A DNA stretch of 64,000 nucleotides from Sphingomonas sp. LaA6.9 (GTDB lineage: Bacteria > Pseudomonadota > Alphaproteobacteria > Sphingomonadales > Sphingomonadaceae), in contig NZ_JAKVIO010000001.1 in assembly GCF_022601895.1 (NCBI RefSeq), positions 124,001-188,000 of the forward strand. The letters are read 5' to 3'. Shown piece by piece: positions 26,186 through 34,703 of this stretch (position 1 is its first letter; the number at the start of each line of letters is the position of its first letter). The position numbers were made by a program, and so were the translations under genes. The notes beneath the pieces are model-generated. The model made no database searches. It was not told the DNA's origin and saw only the letters and a program-made list of their open reading frames with translations.

Positions 26186-27463
26186 TCAATTACGTGCTGG
26201 CACCATCACCGGCTCGAACACCGTCATCGATCCGTCCCCCGCGCTGGCTGTCACGCCGATCAGGCGCGCCAGCAGCGGCTGGATGTCGACATTGTCGAAC
26301 GCAGGCACCGTGGCGCCCGTGCGAAATGCGGGGCCGTTGGCAACGAACAGCGCCGCCATGTCCGGCGCTTCATGGTCATAGCCATGGTTGCCGCCCACAA
26401 AGTCGCCCGATACCGCGCGTTCGACGATCTGCCAGCCCGTCTCTGCAAGGCAGAGATAGGCGGGGACGCGCGCGTTACGGCCATAATGGAAGCGTGCGGG
26501 GATTTCCGCCTTGCGCCAGCATTGCATGTGCGGATGACGTGCAAGCAGCTTCGCCTCGAGCGCGGCCTCGCGGCCGGGCATGGCGGCCAGCGCGGCATAG
26601 GGGCCGGTCTCGACGATGCGATAATCGCCCGTGGTCAGCAGCGCGTCGAGCGCGATCGAGCGCGCCGAAGAGGTTTCGGCCATGCCGTGGTCGGAGACGA
26701 AGACGAGATTGGCGGGCTGGCCAAGCGCGGCCAGCCCGGCGACGAGCGCGCCGACGTGCCGGTCAACCTCGGCCACCGCCTCCAGCGTCCTCGGATCATT
26801 CGGGCCATATGTGTGGCCTGCGGTATCCACGGTGTCGAAATAGAGCGTCGCGAGGCGCGGGCGGATGGCGGCGGGACGGCGCATCCAGTCGATCACCGCG
26901 TTGACGCGCTGGGTGTTGCTGATTTCCTGATTGAACTGCTGCCAGTCGGACGGGCGTGTGCCGCCGCTGATCGTGTGCGGCCATTTTTGCGCACGCTCGC
27001 CGCCGATCGCGACGTTGGAGCCCGGCCAGAACATCGTCGCGGTCCGCACGCCCGCCTTTTCGGCATCGACCCAGATCGGCGTCGCCTCGTTCCACCAGAA
27101 GGGATCGTCGCTCGCCATGGTGAAGACCTCGCCTGGGCGGCGCGGATCCTCCATCTTGTTGGCGACGATGCCGTTGGTGTCGGGGCGCTTGCCTGTGACC
27201 AGCGTATAGTGGTTGGGAAAGGTCTTGGACGGGAAGGAGGGGCGCATCGCGCCGCGTACGCCCTCGGCCGCCAGCTTCGACAGCGCCGGCGTCCCCCCGC
27301 GATCGAGATAGTCGGGGCGGAAGCCGTCGATCGAGATCAGGATGGTGACGGGCGCGCGCACTTCCTGTTGCGCGCTGGCAGCAGGGGCGGGTCGGGGGAT
27401 CTGCGCACAGGCGGTCAGCGCGGTGAGTGCGAGGGCTGCAGTAAGTGCGCGAATCTGTGTCAT
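26186..27463 (-). CDS. Ectonucleotide pyrophosphatase/phosphodiesterase (alkaline phosphatase superfamily) lipoprotein
   Basis: The product is 425 residues. Signal plus lipobox LTAC (residues 16-19) indicates a lipoprotein. The NPP-type catalytic core is evident: ILISIDGFRPDYLDRG (first metal Asp), PSFPSKTFPNHYTLVTGKRPDTNGI (Thr nucleophile in KTFPNH), DTVDTAGHTYGP, VFVSDHGMAE (DH pair) and GNHGYDHEAPDM (His ligand). It should cleave phosphodiester or pyrophosphate bonds in nucleotides or phospholipid headgroups outside the cytoplasm. The ATG at 27463 follows GGGGG; the frame is open to 27481. Confidence 0.92.
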   Translation of the reverse strand: MTQIRALTAALALTALTACAQIPRPAPAASAQQEVRAPVTILISIDGFRPDYLDRGGTPALSKLAAEGVRGAMRPSFPSKTFPNHYTLVTGKRPDTNGIVANKMEDPRRPGEVFTMASDDPFWWNEATPIWVDAEKAGVRTATMFWPGSNVAIGGERAQKWPHTISGGTRPSDWQQFNQEISNTQRVNAVIDWMRRPAAIRPRLATLYFDTVDTAGHTYGPNDPRTLEAVAEVDRHVGALVAGLAALGQPANLVFVSDHGMAETSSARSIALDALLTTGDYRIVETGPYAALAAMPGREAALEAKLLARHPHMQCWRKAEIPARFHYGRNARVPAYLCLAETGWQIVERAVSGDFVGGNHGYDHEAPDMAALFVANGPAFRTGATVPAFDNVDIQPLLARLIGVTASAGDGSMTVFEPVMVPARN

Positions 27464-27488
27464 TGAACCCCCGAATGCCAAAACTGTC

Positions 27489-27601
27489 CGCTCATCCTGA
27501 GGAGCCGTTGAGCCTGACGAAACGGCGTCTCGAAGGATTTTCGAAATCGGTCCTTCGAGACGGGTCTTCGCCTTCGCTCAACCCCTCCTCAGGATGAGCG
27601 G
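27489..27601. repeat. Dispersed palindromic repeat, family B (copy 2)
   Basis: The 113-bp palindrome starts CGCTCATCCTGAGGAGCCG and ends CTCCTCAGGATGAGCGG. It is nearly the same as the copy at 24000, and the internal TCTCGAAGGA arm is also conserved. It lies between ychF (3' end) and the phosphodiesterase gene start, 25 nt upstream of that ATG. Confidence 0.88.
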
Positions 27602-27637
27602 ATTCTTTGGCGCGAATAGGCTACAATTCGGTGACGT

Positions 27638-28738
27638 TCACACGTTGAAGCGGAACAGCATCACGTCGCCGTCGACGACGACATATTCCTTGCCTTCCTG
27701 ACGCAGCTTGCCCGCGTCGCGCGCGCCGGCTTCGCCCTTGCAGGTGATATAGTCGTCGAACGCGATCGTCTCGGCACGGATGAAGCCGCGCTCGAAGTCG
27801 CTGTGGATCTCGCCCGCGGCCTGCGGTGCCTTCGAACCCTTCTCCACGGTCCAGGCGCGTGCCTCCTTGGGCCCCACGGTGAAGAAGGTGATGAGGTGGA
27901 GCAGCTCGTAGCCCGCGCGGATCACGCGTGCGAGGCCCGTTTCGACGAGCCCCAGGTCCGACAGGAACTCGGCGCGGTCGGCGGGTTCCATCGTCGCGAT
28001 CTCGGCCTCGATCGCGGCCGAGACCACCACGGCCTGCGCGCCTTCGGCAGCGGCCTTTTCGAACACCTTGGCAGAGAACGCATTGCCATTGGCCGCGCTT
28101 TCTTCCTCGACATTGCAGACATAAAGGATGGGCTTCGAGGTGAGGAGCTGCGCCTGATCGAAGACGCGGCGCTCTTCCTCGTCCTTGGGCACAGTCAGCC
28201 GTGCGGGCTTGCCCTCGCGCAGCAGCTCGAGCGCCTGGCCGAGCACGCTCGCGGCGATCTTCGATTCCTTGTCGCCCTGCTGGCCCTTTTTCACATAATT
28301 GGGGACGCGCTTTTCGAGGCTTTCGAGGTCGGCGAGCATCAGCTCGGTCTCGACGGTCTCGGCGTCGGCGATCGGGTCGACCTTGTTGTCGACATGCTGG
28401 ATGTCGTCATTCTCGAAGCAGCGCAGCACATGGACGATCGCGTCCACCTCGCGGATATTGCCGAGGAACTGGTTGCCCAGACCTTCGCCCTTGCTCGCGC
28501 CGCGCACTAGCCCTGCGATATCGACGAAGCCGAGCTGCGTCTCGATGATCTTGGCCGAGCCCGCGATCGCCGCCAGCTGCTGGAGCCGGTCGTCGGGCAC
28601 CGCGACGTTCCCGACATTGGGTTCGATCGTGCAGAAGGGGTAATTCGCCGCCTGCGCCGCCGCGGTTTGGGTCAGCGCGTTGAAAAGCGTCGACTTGCCG
28701 ACATTGGGAAGACCGACGATGCCGCAACGAAAACCCAT
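27638..28738 (-). CDS. ychF: YchF/OLA1-family translation-associated ATPase
   Basis: The 366-residue product has the Obg-like P-loop GIVGLPNVGKSTLFNALT (residues 5-22), the G3 motif DIAGLVRGASKGEGLGNQFL, the unusual NVEE in place of NKxD (YVCNVEEES, which switches specificity to ATP), a coiled-coil insertion and the C-terminal TGS domain (LITFFTVGPKEARAWTVEKGSKAPQAAGEIHSDFERGFIRAE). YchF binds ribosomes and influences stress translation. The ATG at 28738 follows GAGGG. Its usual partners rplY-pth lie upstream on the same strand but are separated by a gene on the other strand. Confidence 0.97.
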   Translation of the reverse strand: MGFRCGIVGLPNVGKSTLFNALTQTAAAQAANYPFCTIEPNVGNVAVPDDRLQQLAAIAGSAKIIETQLGFVDIAGLVRGASKGEGLGNQFLGNIREVDAIVHVLRCFENDDIQHVDNKVDPIADAETVETELMLADLESLEKRVPNYVKKGQQGDKESKIAASVLGQALELLREGKPARLTVPKDEEERRVFDQAQLLTSKPILYVCNVEEESAANGNAFSAKVFEKAAAEGAQAVVVSAAIEAEIATMEPADRAEFLSDLGLVETGLARVIRAGYELLHLITFFTVGPKEARAWTVEKGSKAPQAAGEIHSDFERGFIRAETIAFDDYITCKGEAGARDAGKLRQEGKEYVVVDGDVMLFRFNV

Positions 28739-28799
28739 TGAAATACCCTCGTAATTTCCATTGCATCGCACTAGGCTCCCGGCCCGGAAGGGGGGCGCT

Positions 28800-29954
28800 A
28801 TGCGGTGCTGTCATTTAATGGCGATGATCGGGATGCTCATGACGGGCACGCCGGTTCTTGGCAAGCCGATTCCGAACAAGGCCGCGGTCGCCGCGGAGGC
28901 AGAGCGTGCGCTGGAACAGACGGGCGCGAAGGGGCTCGCGATCGCGCTGATCGACAAGGGCAGGGTCGCATCGGTTCAGGCCTTCGGTGTCCGTAACGCG
29001 AAAGGCGATCCGCTTACCACCGACACCGTCATGTATGGCGCATCGATCACCAAGACCGTTTTCGCGCATCTCGTGATGCAACTGGTGGATGACGGGCTCG
29101 TCGATCTCGACAAGCCCATTGCCACGATGCTGCCGCGTCCGCTGCCCGATTACGGCAATCTCGACGCATACGGTAACTGGGCGGATCTTGCGGGCGACGA
29201 GCGCTGGCGGCGCATCACGCCGCGCAATGTCCTCACCCACAGCACGGGTTTCGCCAATTTCGCGTTCGACGAGCCCGACGGAAAGCTGCGCATCCATTTC
29301 GATCCGGGCAGCCGCTACAGCTATTCGGGCGAAGGGATCATCCTGCTCCAGTTCGCGATCGAGAAGGGGCTGGGGCTCGATCTGGGGCAGGAACTGCACG
29401 GTCGCCTGTTCGATCCACTGGGTATGAAGACGACAAGCCTCAAATGGCGCGCCGATTTCGCGAGCAACCTCGCCGATGGCTGGACGATCGACGGCAAAGT
29501 CGAGCCGCATGACGAGCGCAGCCGCGTGCGCGCCGCAGGCTCGATGGACACGACCATCGCCGATCTCGCCAGGTTTGCAGCGGCGCTGGTGCGCGGCGAT
29601 CTGTTGACGAAGGCATCGCGCAGTGAACTGGCACGCCCGATCCTGCCGATCACCACCGCCGCGCAGTTCCCGACGCTTGCCCCCGAACTGCCGCCCGCCG
29701 AACGGCTGCCCGGTCTGGCGGCGGGACTGGGTGTCGTCGCCTTTCAGGGCGCGCAGGGCCCCGGCTTCTTCAAGGGCGGGCACAACGACAATACGGGCAA
29801 CACGCTGGTCTGCGTCGAGAAGCGGCAGCGATGCGTGCTGATCCTCTCCAACGACGTGCGGGCGGAGGCGGCCTTCCCGGCGCTGGTGCGTGCGCTGCTG
29901 GGTGAAACGGGGGTGCCCTATCGCTGGGAATATCCCCGGCTCAAAAGCTGGTGA
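28800..29954 (+). CDS. Serine hydrolase (class C beta-lactamase/esterase-like)
   Basis: The product is 384 residues with an N-terminal hydrophobic signal. It has the penicillin-binding-protein/beta-lactamase fold motifs: SITK (S82-x-x-K85), RYSYSGEG for the second motif (YSY in place of YxN), and a KGGHND stretch near the C-terminus in place of KTG/HxG. Family members act as esterases, D-aminopeptidases or carboxypeptidases more often than true beta-lactamases. The start ATG follows GGAAGGGGGG. It is divergent from ychF with a 61-nt gap and runs against the small membrane protein and pth genes, interrupting the usual rplY-pth-ychF order. Confidence 0.9.
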   Translation: MRCCHLMAMIGMLMTGTPVLGKPIPNKAAVAAEAERALEQTGAKGLAIALIDKGRVASVQAFGVRNAKGDPLTTDTVMYGASITKTVFAHLVMQLVDDGLVDLDKPIATMLPRPLPDYGNLDAYGNWADLAGDERWRRITPRNVLTHSTGFANFAFDEPDGKLRIHFDPGSRYSYSGEGIILLQFAIEKGLGLDLGQELHGRLFDPLGMKTTSLKWRADFASNLADGWTIDGKVEPHDERSRVRAAGSMDTTIADLARFAAALVRGDLLTKASRSELARPILPITTAAQFPTLAPELPPAERLPGLAAGLGVVAFQGAQGPGFFKGGHNDNTGNTLVCVEKRQRCVLILSNDVRAEAAFPALVRALLGETGVPYRWEYPRLKSW

Positions 29955-30009
29955 AGAAGGCTAAACGAGCAAAATGAGCCGGCGATCTCGGCGATGGGCT
30001 TCTGGGGGA

Positions 30010-30255
30010 TTAACGATCTTTGGTCAGATGCATGACCCAAGCCATGATCGCTATGAAGAGCCATAGCATCGCAATGTAGAATGCTGGTGCCGCCAACTCG
30101 AATGGATGCCACGGATCGGGCCATGCGGTGCCGACTGCTATCCCATAGGCTTTCCAGAGAAAGCTGCTGCTCCACCAAAACGAAAGGCATAGCGGCGCAA
30201 TCCAGCCGGCAGATGCCAGTGCTATCGCAAGTCGTTTGAATCGAAAGCGTTTCAC
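30010..30255 (-). CDS. Small membrane protein of unknown function
   Basis: The 81-residue frame starts at GTG 30255 and predicts two membrane segments, about residues 9-45 (LAIALASAGWIAPLCLSF and the following WWSSSFLW region) and 57-76 (AFYIAMLWLFIAIMAWVMHL), with a short charged tail. No family is recognised. Its base composition is clearly lower in GC than its neighbours, suggesting a recent arrival or weakly constrained gene. The start codon and the GAGG before it lie inside an imperfect hairpin (30253-30286). It follows pth on the same strand. The coding assignment is plausible but unproven. Confidence 0.5.
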   Translation of the reverse strand: MKRFRFKRLAIALASAGWIAPLCLSFWWSSSFLWKAYGIAVGTAWPDPWHPFELAAPAFYIAMLWLFIAIMAWVMHLTKDR

Positions 30256-30286
30256 ACCTCAAGCATAAGAAACTTTGAGGCGTGTG
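30253..30286. other. Imperfect hairpin between pth and the small membrane gene
   Basis: On the minus strand CACACGCCTCAA pairs with TTGAGGTGTG with a 2-nt bulge and an 11-13 nt loop. The 3' arm contains GAGG and the GTG start of the small membrane protein. It may terminate the pth transcript or hide the ribosome-binding site. Confidence 0.45.
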
Positions 30287-30335
30287 CAACGTCAGCAATT
30301 GGGCAAAGCGGCCAAAACCGGCCGAGAGTTTAGCT

Positions 30336-30905
30336 CTAATCCTGCAACCTCAGCGCGACGTCGTTCATGAAGCGCACGTCGTCGCCCCTGGCGAGCCAGT
30401 CGGCCTCGGCTGCGAGCGCGCCGAGCATGTCGCTCAGGGGCTCGATCTCGCTCTTGGCATAATTGCCGAGCACATGGCCGGTCACGCGGTCCTTGTGGCC
30501 GGGATGACCGATGCCGAGCCGGACGCGGCGGAAATTGTTGCCGATATGCGCTTCGGTCGAGCGAAGGCCGTTATGCCCCGCGGTGCCGCCGCCGGTCTTC
30601 ACCTTGACCTTGAAGGGGGCCAGGTCGAGCTCGTCGTGGAACGTCGTGACGTCCTCGGGCGCGAGCTTGTAGAAGCGCATCGCCTCGCCGACCGCGCGGC
30701 CGCTTTCGTTCATGAAGGTGGCGGGCTTCAGCAGCAGGATCTTTTCGCCGCCGATGCGGCCTTCCTGCGTCCAGCCCTGGAACGCCTTTTTTACAGGCGA
30801 AAAGCCATGCACCTCGGCGATGGCGTCGACCGCCATGAAGCCGACATTGTGCCGGTGCATCGCATAAAGCGCGCCCGGATTGCCGAGGCCGACCCAGATC
30901 TGCAT
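30336..30905 (-). CDS. pth: Peptidyl-tRNA hydrolase
   Basis: This 189-residue enzyme releases tRNA from prematurely dropped peptidyl-tRNA. It shows WVGLGNPGALYAMHRHNVGF (catalytic His19), LLKPATFMNESGRAV (conserved Asn), HDELDLAPFKVKVKTGGGTAGHNGLRS (conserved Asp and the GGxxGHNGL motif) and RVRLGIGHPG. Length is normal. It lies 54 nt downstream of rplY on the same strand, the usual rplY-pth pairing. Confidence 0.97.
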   Translation of the reverse strand: MQIWVGLGNPGALYAMHRHNVGFMAVDAIAEVHGFSPVKKAFQGWTQEGRIGGEKILLLKPATFMNESGRAVGEAMRFYKLAPEDVTTFHDELDLAPFKVKVKTGGGTAGHNGLRSTEAHIGNNFRRVRLGIGHPGHKDRVTGHVLGNYAKSEIEPLSDMLGALAAEADWLARGDDVRFMNDVALRLQD

Positions 30906-30959
30906 GGAATGGGGAGGGGCGTGCCGGCGATGGCGCGTGCCACCGCCGGCGAATACGCC

Positions 30960-31601
30960 TTATTCCGCGTCGCTCTTCTGCGCGGAGGGGACCTCGTCAG
31001 CCGCAGCGGCTTCCTCGGCCTCTTCCGACTTCAGTGCCGACGGCGCAACGATGGTCGCGATCGTCAGGTCGCTGTCCGCGCCCGCGGCCTTGCTGCCCTT
31101 GGGCAGCTTGATGTCGCCGAGGTGGATCGAGCTGCCCACGTCGAGGCCCGCAAGCGAGATCTCGATCTGGTCGGGGATCTCTGCGGCGTCGCAGACGAGG
31201 CTGAGGTCGTGCGCAACGACGTTGAGCACACCACCGCGCTTGATGCCGGGGGCCTGGTCTTCATCGACGAACACCACGGGCACCTGGACGGTGACTTCGG
31301 CGTGCTCGCTGATGCGCAGGAAATCGACGTGCAGCGGGCGATCGCTGACGGGATGGAACTGGACGTCCTTGGGGAGCGTGCGGACTTTCTTGCCGCCGAG
31401 CTCGATCATGACGACCGAATTCATGAAGTGGCCGGTGTGGAGCTGCTTCATCAGCCCCTTTTCCTCGATATGGATCGAGGTCGGTTCTTCGTTGTTCCCA
31501 TAGATGACGGCAGGTACGCGGCCCTCGCGGCGGTGGGCACGGGAGGCTCCCTTGCCAGCCCGATCGCGCGCCTCGGCCGACAGCGTAAGCTGATCGCTCA
31601 T
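30960..31601 (-). CDS. rplY: Ribosomal protein bL25 (general stress protein CTC form)
   Basis: The product is 213 residues. The N-terminal L25 domain ([29 protein letters not shown], ..[18 protein letters not shown]) binds 5S rRNA. The C-terminal TL5/CTC beta-domain ([54 protein letters not shown]) and an acidic Ala/Glu-rich tail follow. The ATG at 31601 has GGAG with 8-nt spacing; an ATG two codons earlier is too close to that site. It is the first gene of the rplY-pth pair. Confidence 0.96.
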   Translation of the reverse strand: MSDQLTLSAEARDRAGKGASRAHRREGRVPAVIYGNNEEPTSIHIEEKGLMKQLHTGHFMNSVVMIELGGKKVRTLPKDVQFHPVSDRPLHVDFLRISEHAEVTVQVPVVFVDEDQAPGIKRGGVLNVVAHDLSLVCDAAEIPDQIEISLAGLDVGSSIHLGDIKLPKGSKAAGADSDLTIATIVAPSALKSEEAEEAAAADEVPSAQKSDAE

Positions 31602-31712
31602 GTGCATGTCTCCAAATTGCTAGGTTTCGTCTTTCCGCCACGCCTCCAGGGATGACCATGACGGAAGCGTGCGCCTATAGGGGCAGGGGCGCGGAAAGGC
31701 AAGCGCCGGGCG

Positions 31713-32591
31713 TTACTGGACGCGCGTGACCTTCACACCCTGTTTCGAGAGCATCGCCTGCACCGAATCCTTGCCCGCCAGATGCCCTGCGCCGACCGCG
31801 ACGAACACGGTGCCGGGCTGATCCAGTCGCTTCTTCACCCAGTCGGTCCAGTTGGCGTTGCGCTGCCTCAGCAGCACGTCGCCAAGCTCGGGGATGAGCT
31901 TCAGTTCCTCATCAAAGGTCGTCGCGATCCTGTTGGTGTCGCCGCTCGACCATGCGGTCATCATCTTCCTGAATTCGGCATCGGCGTCGCTGTTGCTCTC
32001 GATCACGCTGACGAGGAACTGGCGCTGCACCGTTTCGGGCAATGTGTCGAAATAGCCGAGCTGCTGTTCGGTCGTCTCGAGCCCTCCGATCGGCTTGCCC
32101 GCGCCTTCGAAGCTCGCGGATAGCTGGCGCTCGACGCCCTCGGCGGCGGTGATATTGGCCTTGCGCAGCGCCAGCGTGGCGAGCGTGGTCGCCGCCGACC
32201 AGGTCTCCATGCCGTCAAGCTTGTCCATGGGGATCTTGGAGGTCTCGATCAGCCGGGCGAGCGCTTCGCGCTTGTCGGCAGGGACTCGCTCGAGCAGCGG
32301 CGGCAACCCCGGGGACCGCCCAAGCCGGGTCACGATCTCCGCGGTCTTTTTGGGATCCTTGTCGAGCACGACCTCGAGCACGAGCTGGTCGGCCTTGCCC
32401 AGCGCCTTGTCGAACGCCTTGGTCCGCCAGTCATAATCGGGCGGCAGCATGTGGATCGTGCCGAACAGATAGATGGTGGTGTCTTCGTCCGCGACCTTCC
32501 ACAGCCCCGGCTTGATCGGGGCGTTCGCCTCGCCGGACGAGGCGCAGGCAGCGAGCAGGGCGGAGATGAGCAGGGAGATGGGGCGCAACAT
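31713..32591 (-). CDS. TraB/GumN-family lipoprotein (paralogue 1)
   Basis: The 292-residue product begins with a lipoprotein signal (lipobox LAAC, cysteine near residue 16). It has the TraB/GumN pattern: LWKVADEDTTIYLFGTIHMLPP near the N-terminus, a helical middle, GLETTEQQLGYFDTLPE, and VFVAVGAGHLAGKDSVQAMLSKQGVKVTRV at the C-terminus. The two GxxH elements (GTIH and GAGH) are the conserved metal-binding-like residues of this Tiki/TraB superfamily, some of whose members are metalloproteases. Its role here is unknown. It lies 45 nt downstream of a second family member and was probably made by tandem duplication. Confidence 0.88.
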   Translation of the reverse strand: MLRPISLLISALLAACASSGEANAPIKPGLWKVADEDTTIYLFGTIHMLPPDYDWRTKAFDKALGKADQLVLEVVLDKDPKKTAEIVTRLGRSPGLPPLLERVPADKREALARLIETSKIPMDKLDGMETWSAATTLATLALRKANITAAEGVERQLSASFEGAGKPIGGLETTEQQLGYFDTLPETVQRQFLVSVIESNSDADAEFRKMMTAWSSGDTNRIATTFDEELKLIPELGDVLLRQRNANWTDWVKKRLDQPGTVFVAVGAGHLAGKDSVQAMLSKQGVKVTRVQ

Positions 32592-32635
32592 GGCGCCCCT
32601 TATTCCCGCTCCAACATGAACCGGCAACAACCGGA

Positions 32636-33517
32636 TCAATAATTGACGCGCACGCTGTCGACCTTCAGCGCCTTCAGCTTTTCCTGGACGCTCGCCTCGC
32701 CCGCGAGATGGCCCGCGCCCACGGCGAGAAAGACCGTGCCCGGCGCGTCCAGCCGCGCCTTGATCCAGTCCGCCCATCGCGCATTGCGCTGTTCGAGCAG
32801 GATCGCGGCGAGTTCGGGGGTCTTTTCCATGCCCTCGTTCATCTCTTTCGCCAGCGCATCGGGGTCGCCCTTGGCCCAGCTCGCGATCGTCGCTTCGAGT
32901 TTCGGCTGATATTCGGGAAGATCGTCGATGACGGCCTCCAGATAGCGAAGCTGCAGCGGCTCGGGCAATGCGTCGAAATAGCCGAGCTGCTGTTCGGCGG
33001 TCTCAAGCCCCTCGATCTTCTTGCCCGCCTGTCTGGCGGCCGCCGCCAGCACCTTTTCGACGCCGCTTGCGGAGTCATAGCCGAGCTTGCTCAGCGGCAG
33101 GACCGACAATGTCACCGTCGCGAACCAGGGCTCGAACGGATCAAGTGCCTGCGCGGGCAGTCCGGCATCGGCCAGCGCGCTGGCGTAGCGCGCGCGCAAG
33201 CCCTCATCGAGCTTCGCACTCAGCGTCTTGCCCGACTGGTCGATCGCCTTGCTCATCACGAGCTGCTGCATCGCCGCGGGCTCGGGCTCGATCATCTCGA
33301 TGACCAGCTCGCTCGACGCGTCGAACGCCGATTTCACGCCCTCGTCGAACCAGCCGAGGCCGGGCTTCAGCACATGGATGGTGCCGAACAGATAGATCGT
33401 CGTATCCGCGTCCTTCACGACCCAGAGCGCCGGGTCCACGTCGGTTGCGGGCGTCTGCGCGTGGAGCGGCACAGTACCGAGCAACAGGCAGGAAATTGCA
33501 GCGGCGATCTTCTTCAT
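32636..33517 (-). CDS. TraB/GumN-family periplasmic protein (paralogue 2)
   Basis: The product is 293 residues with a cleavable signal peptide (MKKIAAAISCLLLGTVPLHA) rather than a lipobox. The rest parallels its neighbour: LWVVKDADTTIYLFGTIHVLKPG, GLETAEQQLGYFDALPE, QRNARWADWIKARLDAPGTVFLAVGAGHLAGEASVQEKL. The GTIH and GAGH motifs are both present. It is on the same strand and immediately upstream of paralogue 1, so the pair is probably co-transcribed. One copy stays soluble and the other is membrane anchored. Substrate and process are unknown. Confidence 0.89.
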   Translation of the reverse strand: MKKIAAAISCLLLGTVPLHAQTPATDVDPALWVVKDADTTIYLFGTIHVLKPGLGWFDEGVKSAFDASSELVIEMIEPEPAAMQQLVMSKAIDQSGKTLSAKLDEGLRARYASALADAGLPAQALDPFEPWFATVTLSVLPLSKLGYDSASGVEKVLAAAARQAGKKIEGLETAEQQLGYFDALPEPLQLRYLEAVIDDLPEYQPKLEATIASWAKGDPDALAKEMNEGMEKTPELAAILLEQRNARWADWIKARLDAPGTVFLAVGAGHLAGEASVQEKLKALKVDSVRVNY

Positions 33518-33667
33518 GCGGTCTCGCTTTCAAACAATTGGATTCCCGTCCCTGCATCGCGACTCGCGTGGCAAAGGTCAAAGGGAGAATGGCGCGTCGC
33601 TTGACCCTTTCGCGCGCATCCGCCAAAGGGCGCGCGGGTAATTTTTTGCATCTGCGAAGGCTCCAAA

Positions 33668-34555
33668 TTGACCGATTCGAAGCCCGCCAAGGCCCGTGGA
33701 ATGAGCTTCCAGCGGCTGATCCTGACGCTCCATGACTATTGGAGCGATCAGGGCTGCGTGATCCTGCAACCCTATGACATGGAAATGGGCGCGGGGACCT
33801 TTCACCCCGCGACGACGCTGCGCGCGCTCGGCCCCGATCCGTGGAACGCGGCCTTCGTCCAGCCCAGCCGCCGTCCGACCGACGGCCGCTACGGCGAAAA
33901 CCCCAACCGCCTGCAGCATTACTATCAGTATCAGGTGGTGCTGAAGCCGAGCCCGCCCAATCTGCAGGAACTCTATCTGGGCTCGCTCGCGGCGATCGGC
34001 ATCGATTTCACCAAGCACGACATCCGCTTCGTCGAGGATGACTGGGAAAGCCCGACTTTGGGCGCCTGGGGGCTTGGCTGGGAAGTCTGGTGCGACGGCA
34101 TGGAGGTGACGCAGTTCACCTATTTTCAGCAGATGGGCGGTTTCGACTGCAAGCCCGTCGCAGGCGAACTCACCTATGGGCTCGAACGCCTCGCCATGTA
34201 CATTCAGGGCGTCGACAGCGTCTACGATCTCGCCTTCAACGATCGCGGCGTGACGTACGGCGACATCTACCACGAGAACGAGGTGCAGATGAGCACCTGG
34301 AACTTCGAGGTCGCCGATACCGAACGGCTGTTCGACGCGTTCCGCAAGGCGACCGCCGAGTGCGAACTCTGCCTCGAAAACAAGCTGCCGATCCCCGCCT
34401 ATGAACAGGCGATCAAGGCGAGCCATGTCTTCAACCTGCTTCAGGCGCGTGGCGTCATCTCGGTCGCCGAGCGTCAGGCCTATATCGGCCGCGTCCGCGA
34501 CCTGGCGAAGGGCAGTTGTGCGGCGTGGATGGAAAAGAACGGGTGGACGGCGTGA
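33668..34555 (+). CDS. glyQ: Glycyl-tRNA synthetase alpha subunit
   Basis: This 295-residue class II catalytic subunit of the alpha2beta2 enzyme contains [70 protein letters not shown] and [16 protein letters not shown], all family-specific. The preferred start is a TTG at 33668 with GAAGG 8 nt upstream; an ATG at 33701 (MSFQRLIL) is the alternative. It is followed by a palindromic repeat and then glyS. It makes glycyl-tRNA together with the beta subunit. Confidence 0.97.
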   Translation: MTDSKPAKARGMSFQRLILTLHDYWSDQGCVILQPYDMEMGAGTFHPATTLRALGPDPWNAAFVQPSRRPTDGRYGENPNRLQHYYQYQVVLKPSPPNLQELYLGSLAAIGIDFTKHDIRFVEDDWESPTLGAWGLGWEVWCDGMEVTQFTYFQQMGGFDCKPVAGELTYGLERLAMYIQGVDSVYDLAFNDRGVTYGDIYHENEVQMSTWNFEVADTERLFDAFRKATAECELCLENKLPIPAYEQAIKASHVFNLLQARGVISVAERQAYIGRVRDLAKGSCAAWMEKNGWTA

Positions 34556-34590
34556 TGATGACGAGCATGCGCAATATCGCCACCCCCACC

Positions 34591-34677
34591 GTTCGCCCTG
34601 AGCCTGTCGAAGGGCTTTCCTTCTTCTCTTGTGCAAGCGCCAAGGAAGGGCAGGGCTTCGACAAGCTCAGCCCGAAC
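34591..34677. repeat. Dispersed palindromic repeat, family C
   Basis: The palindromic arms GTTCGCCCTGAGCCTGTCGA and the inverted TCGACAAGCTCAGCCCGAAC enclose a 40-nt middle with its own arms (CTTTCCTT / AAGGAAGGG). It fills most of the 148-nt gap between glyQ and glyS and ends 27 nt before the glyS ATG. TTCGACAAGCTCAG-type repeats are common in many proteobacteria. Confidence 0.85.
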
Positions 34678-34703
34678 CGCATTTGGTGCGGGGGAAAAGG
34701 CCA

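Noticed and set aside
24000-27601. Family B repeats as terminal inverted repeats of a composite transposon
   Set aside because: Each copy is itself a complete palindrome, no transposase gene lies between them, and the genes between are unrelated housekeeping-type or transport genes.
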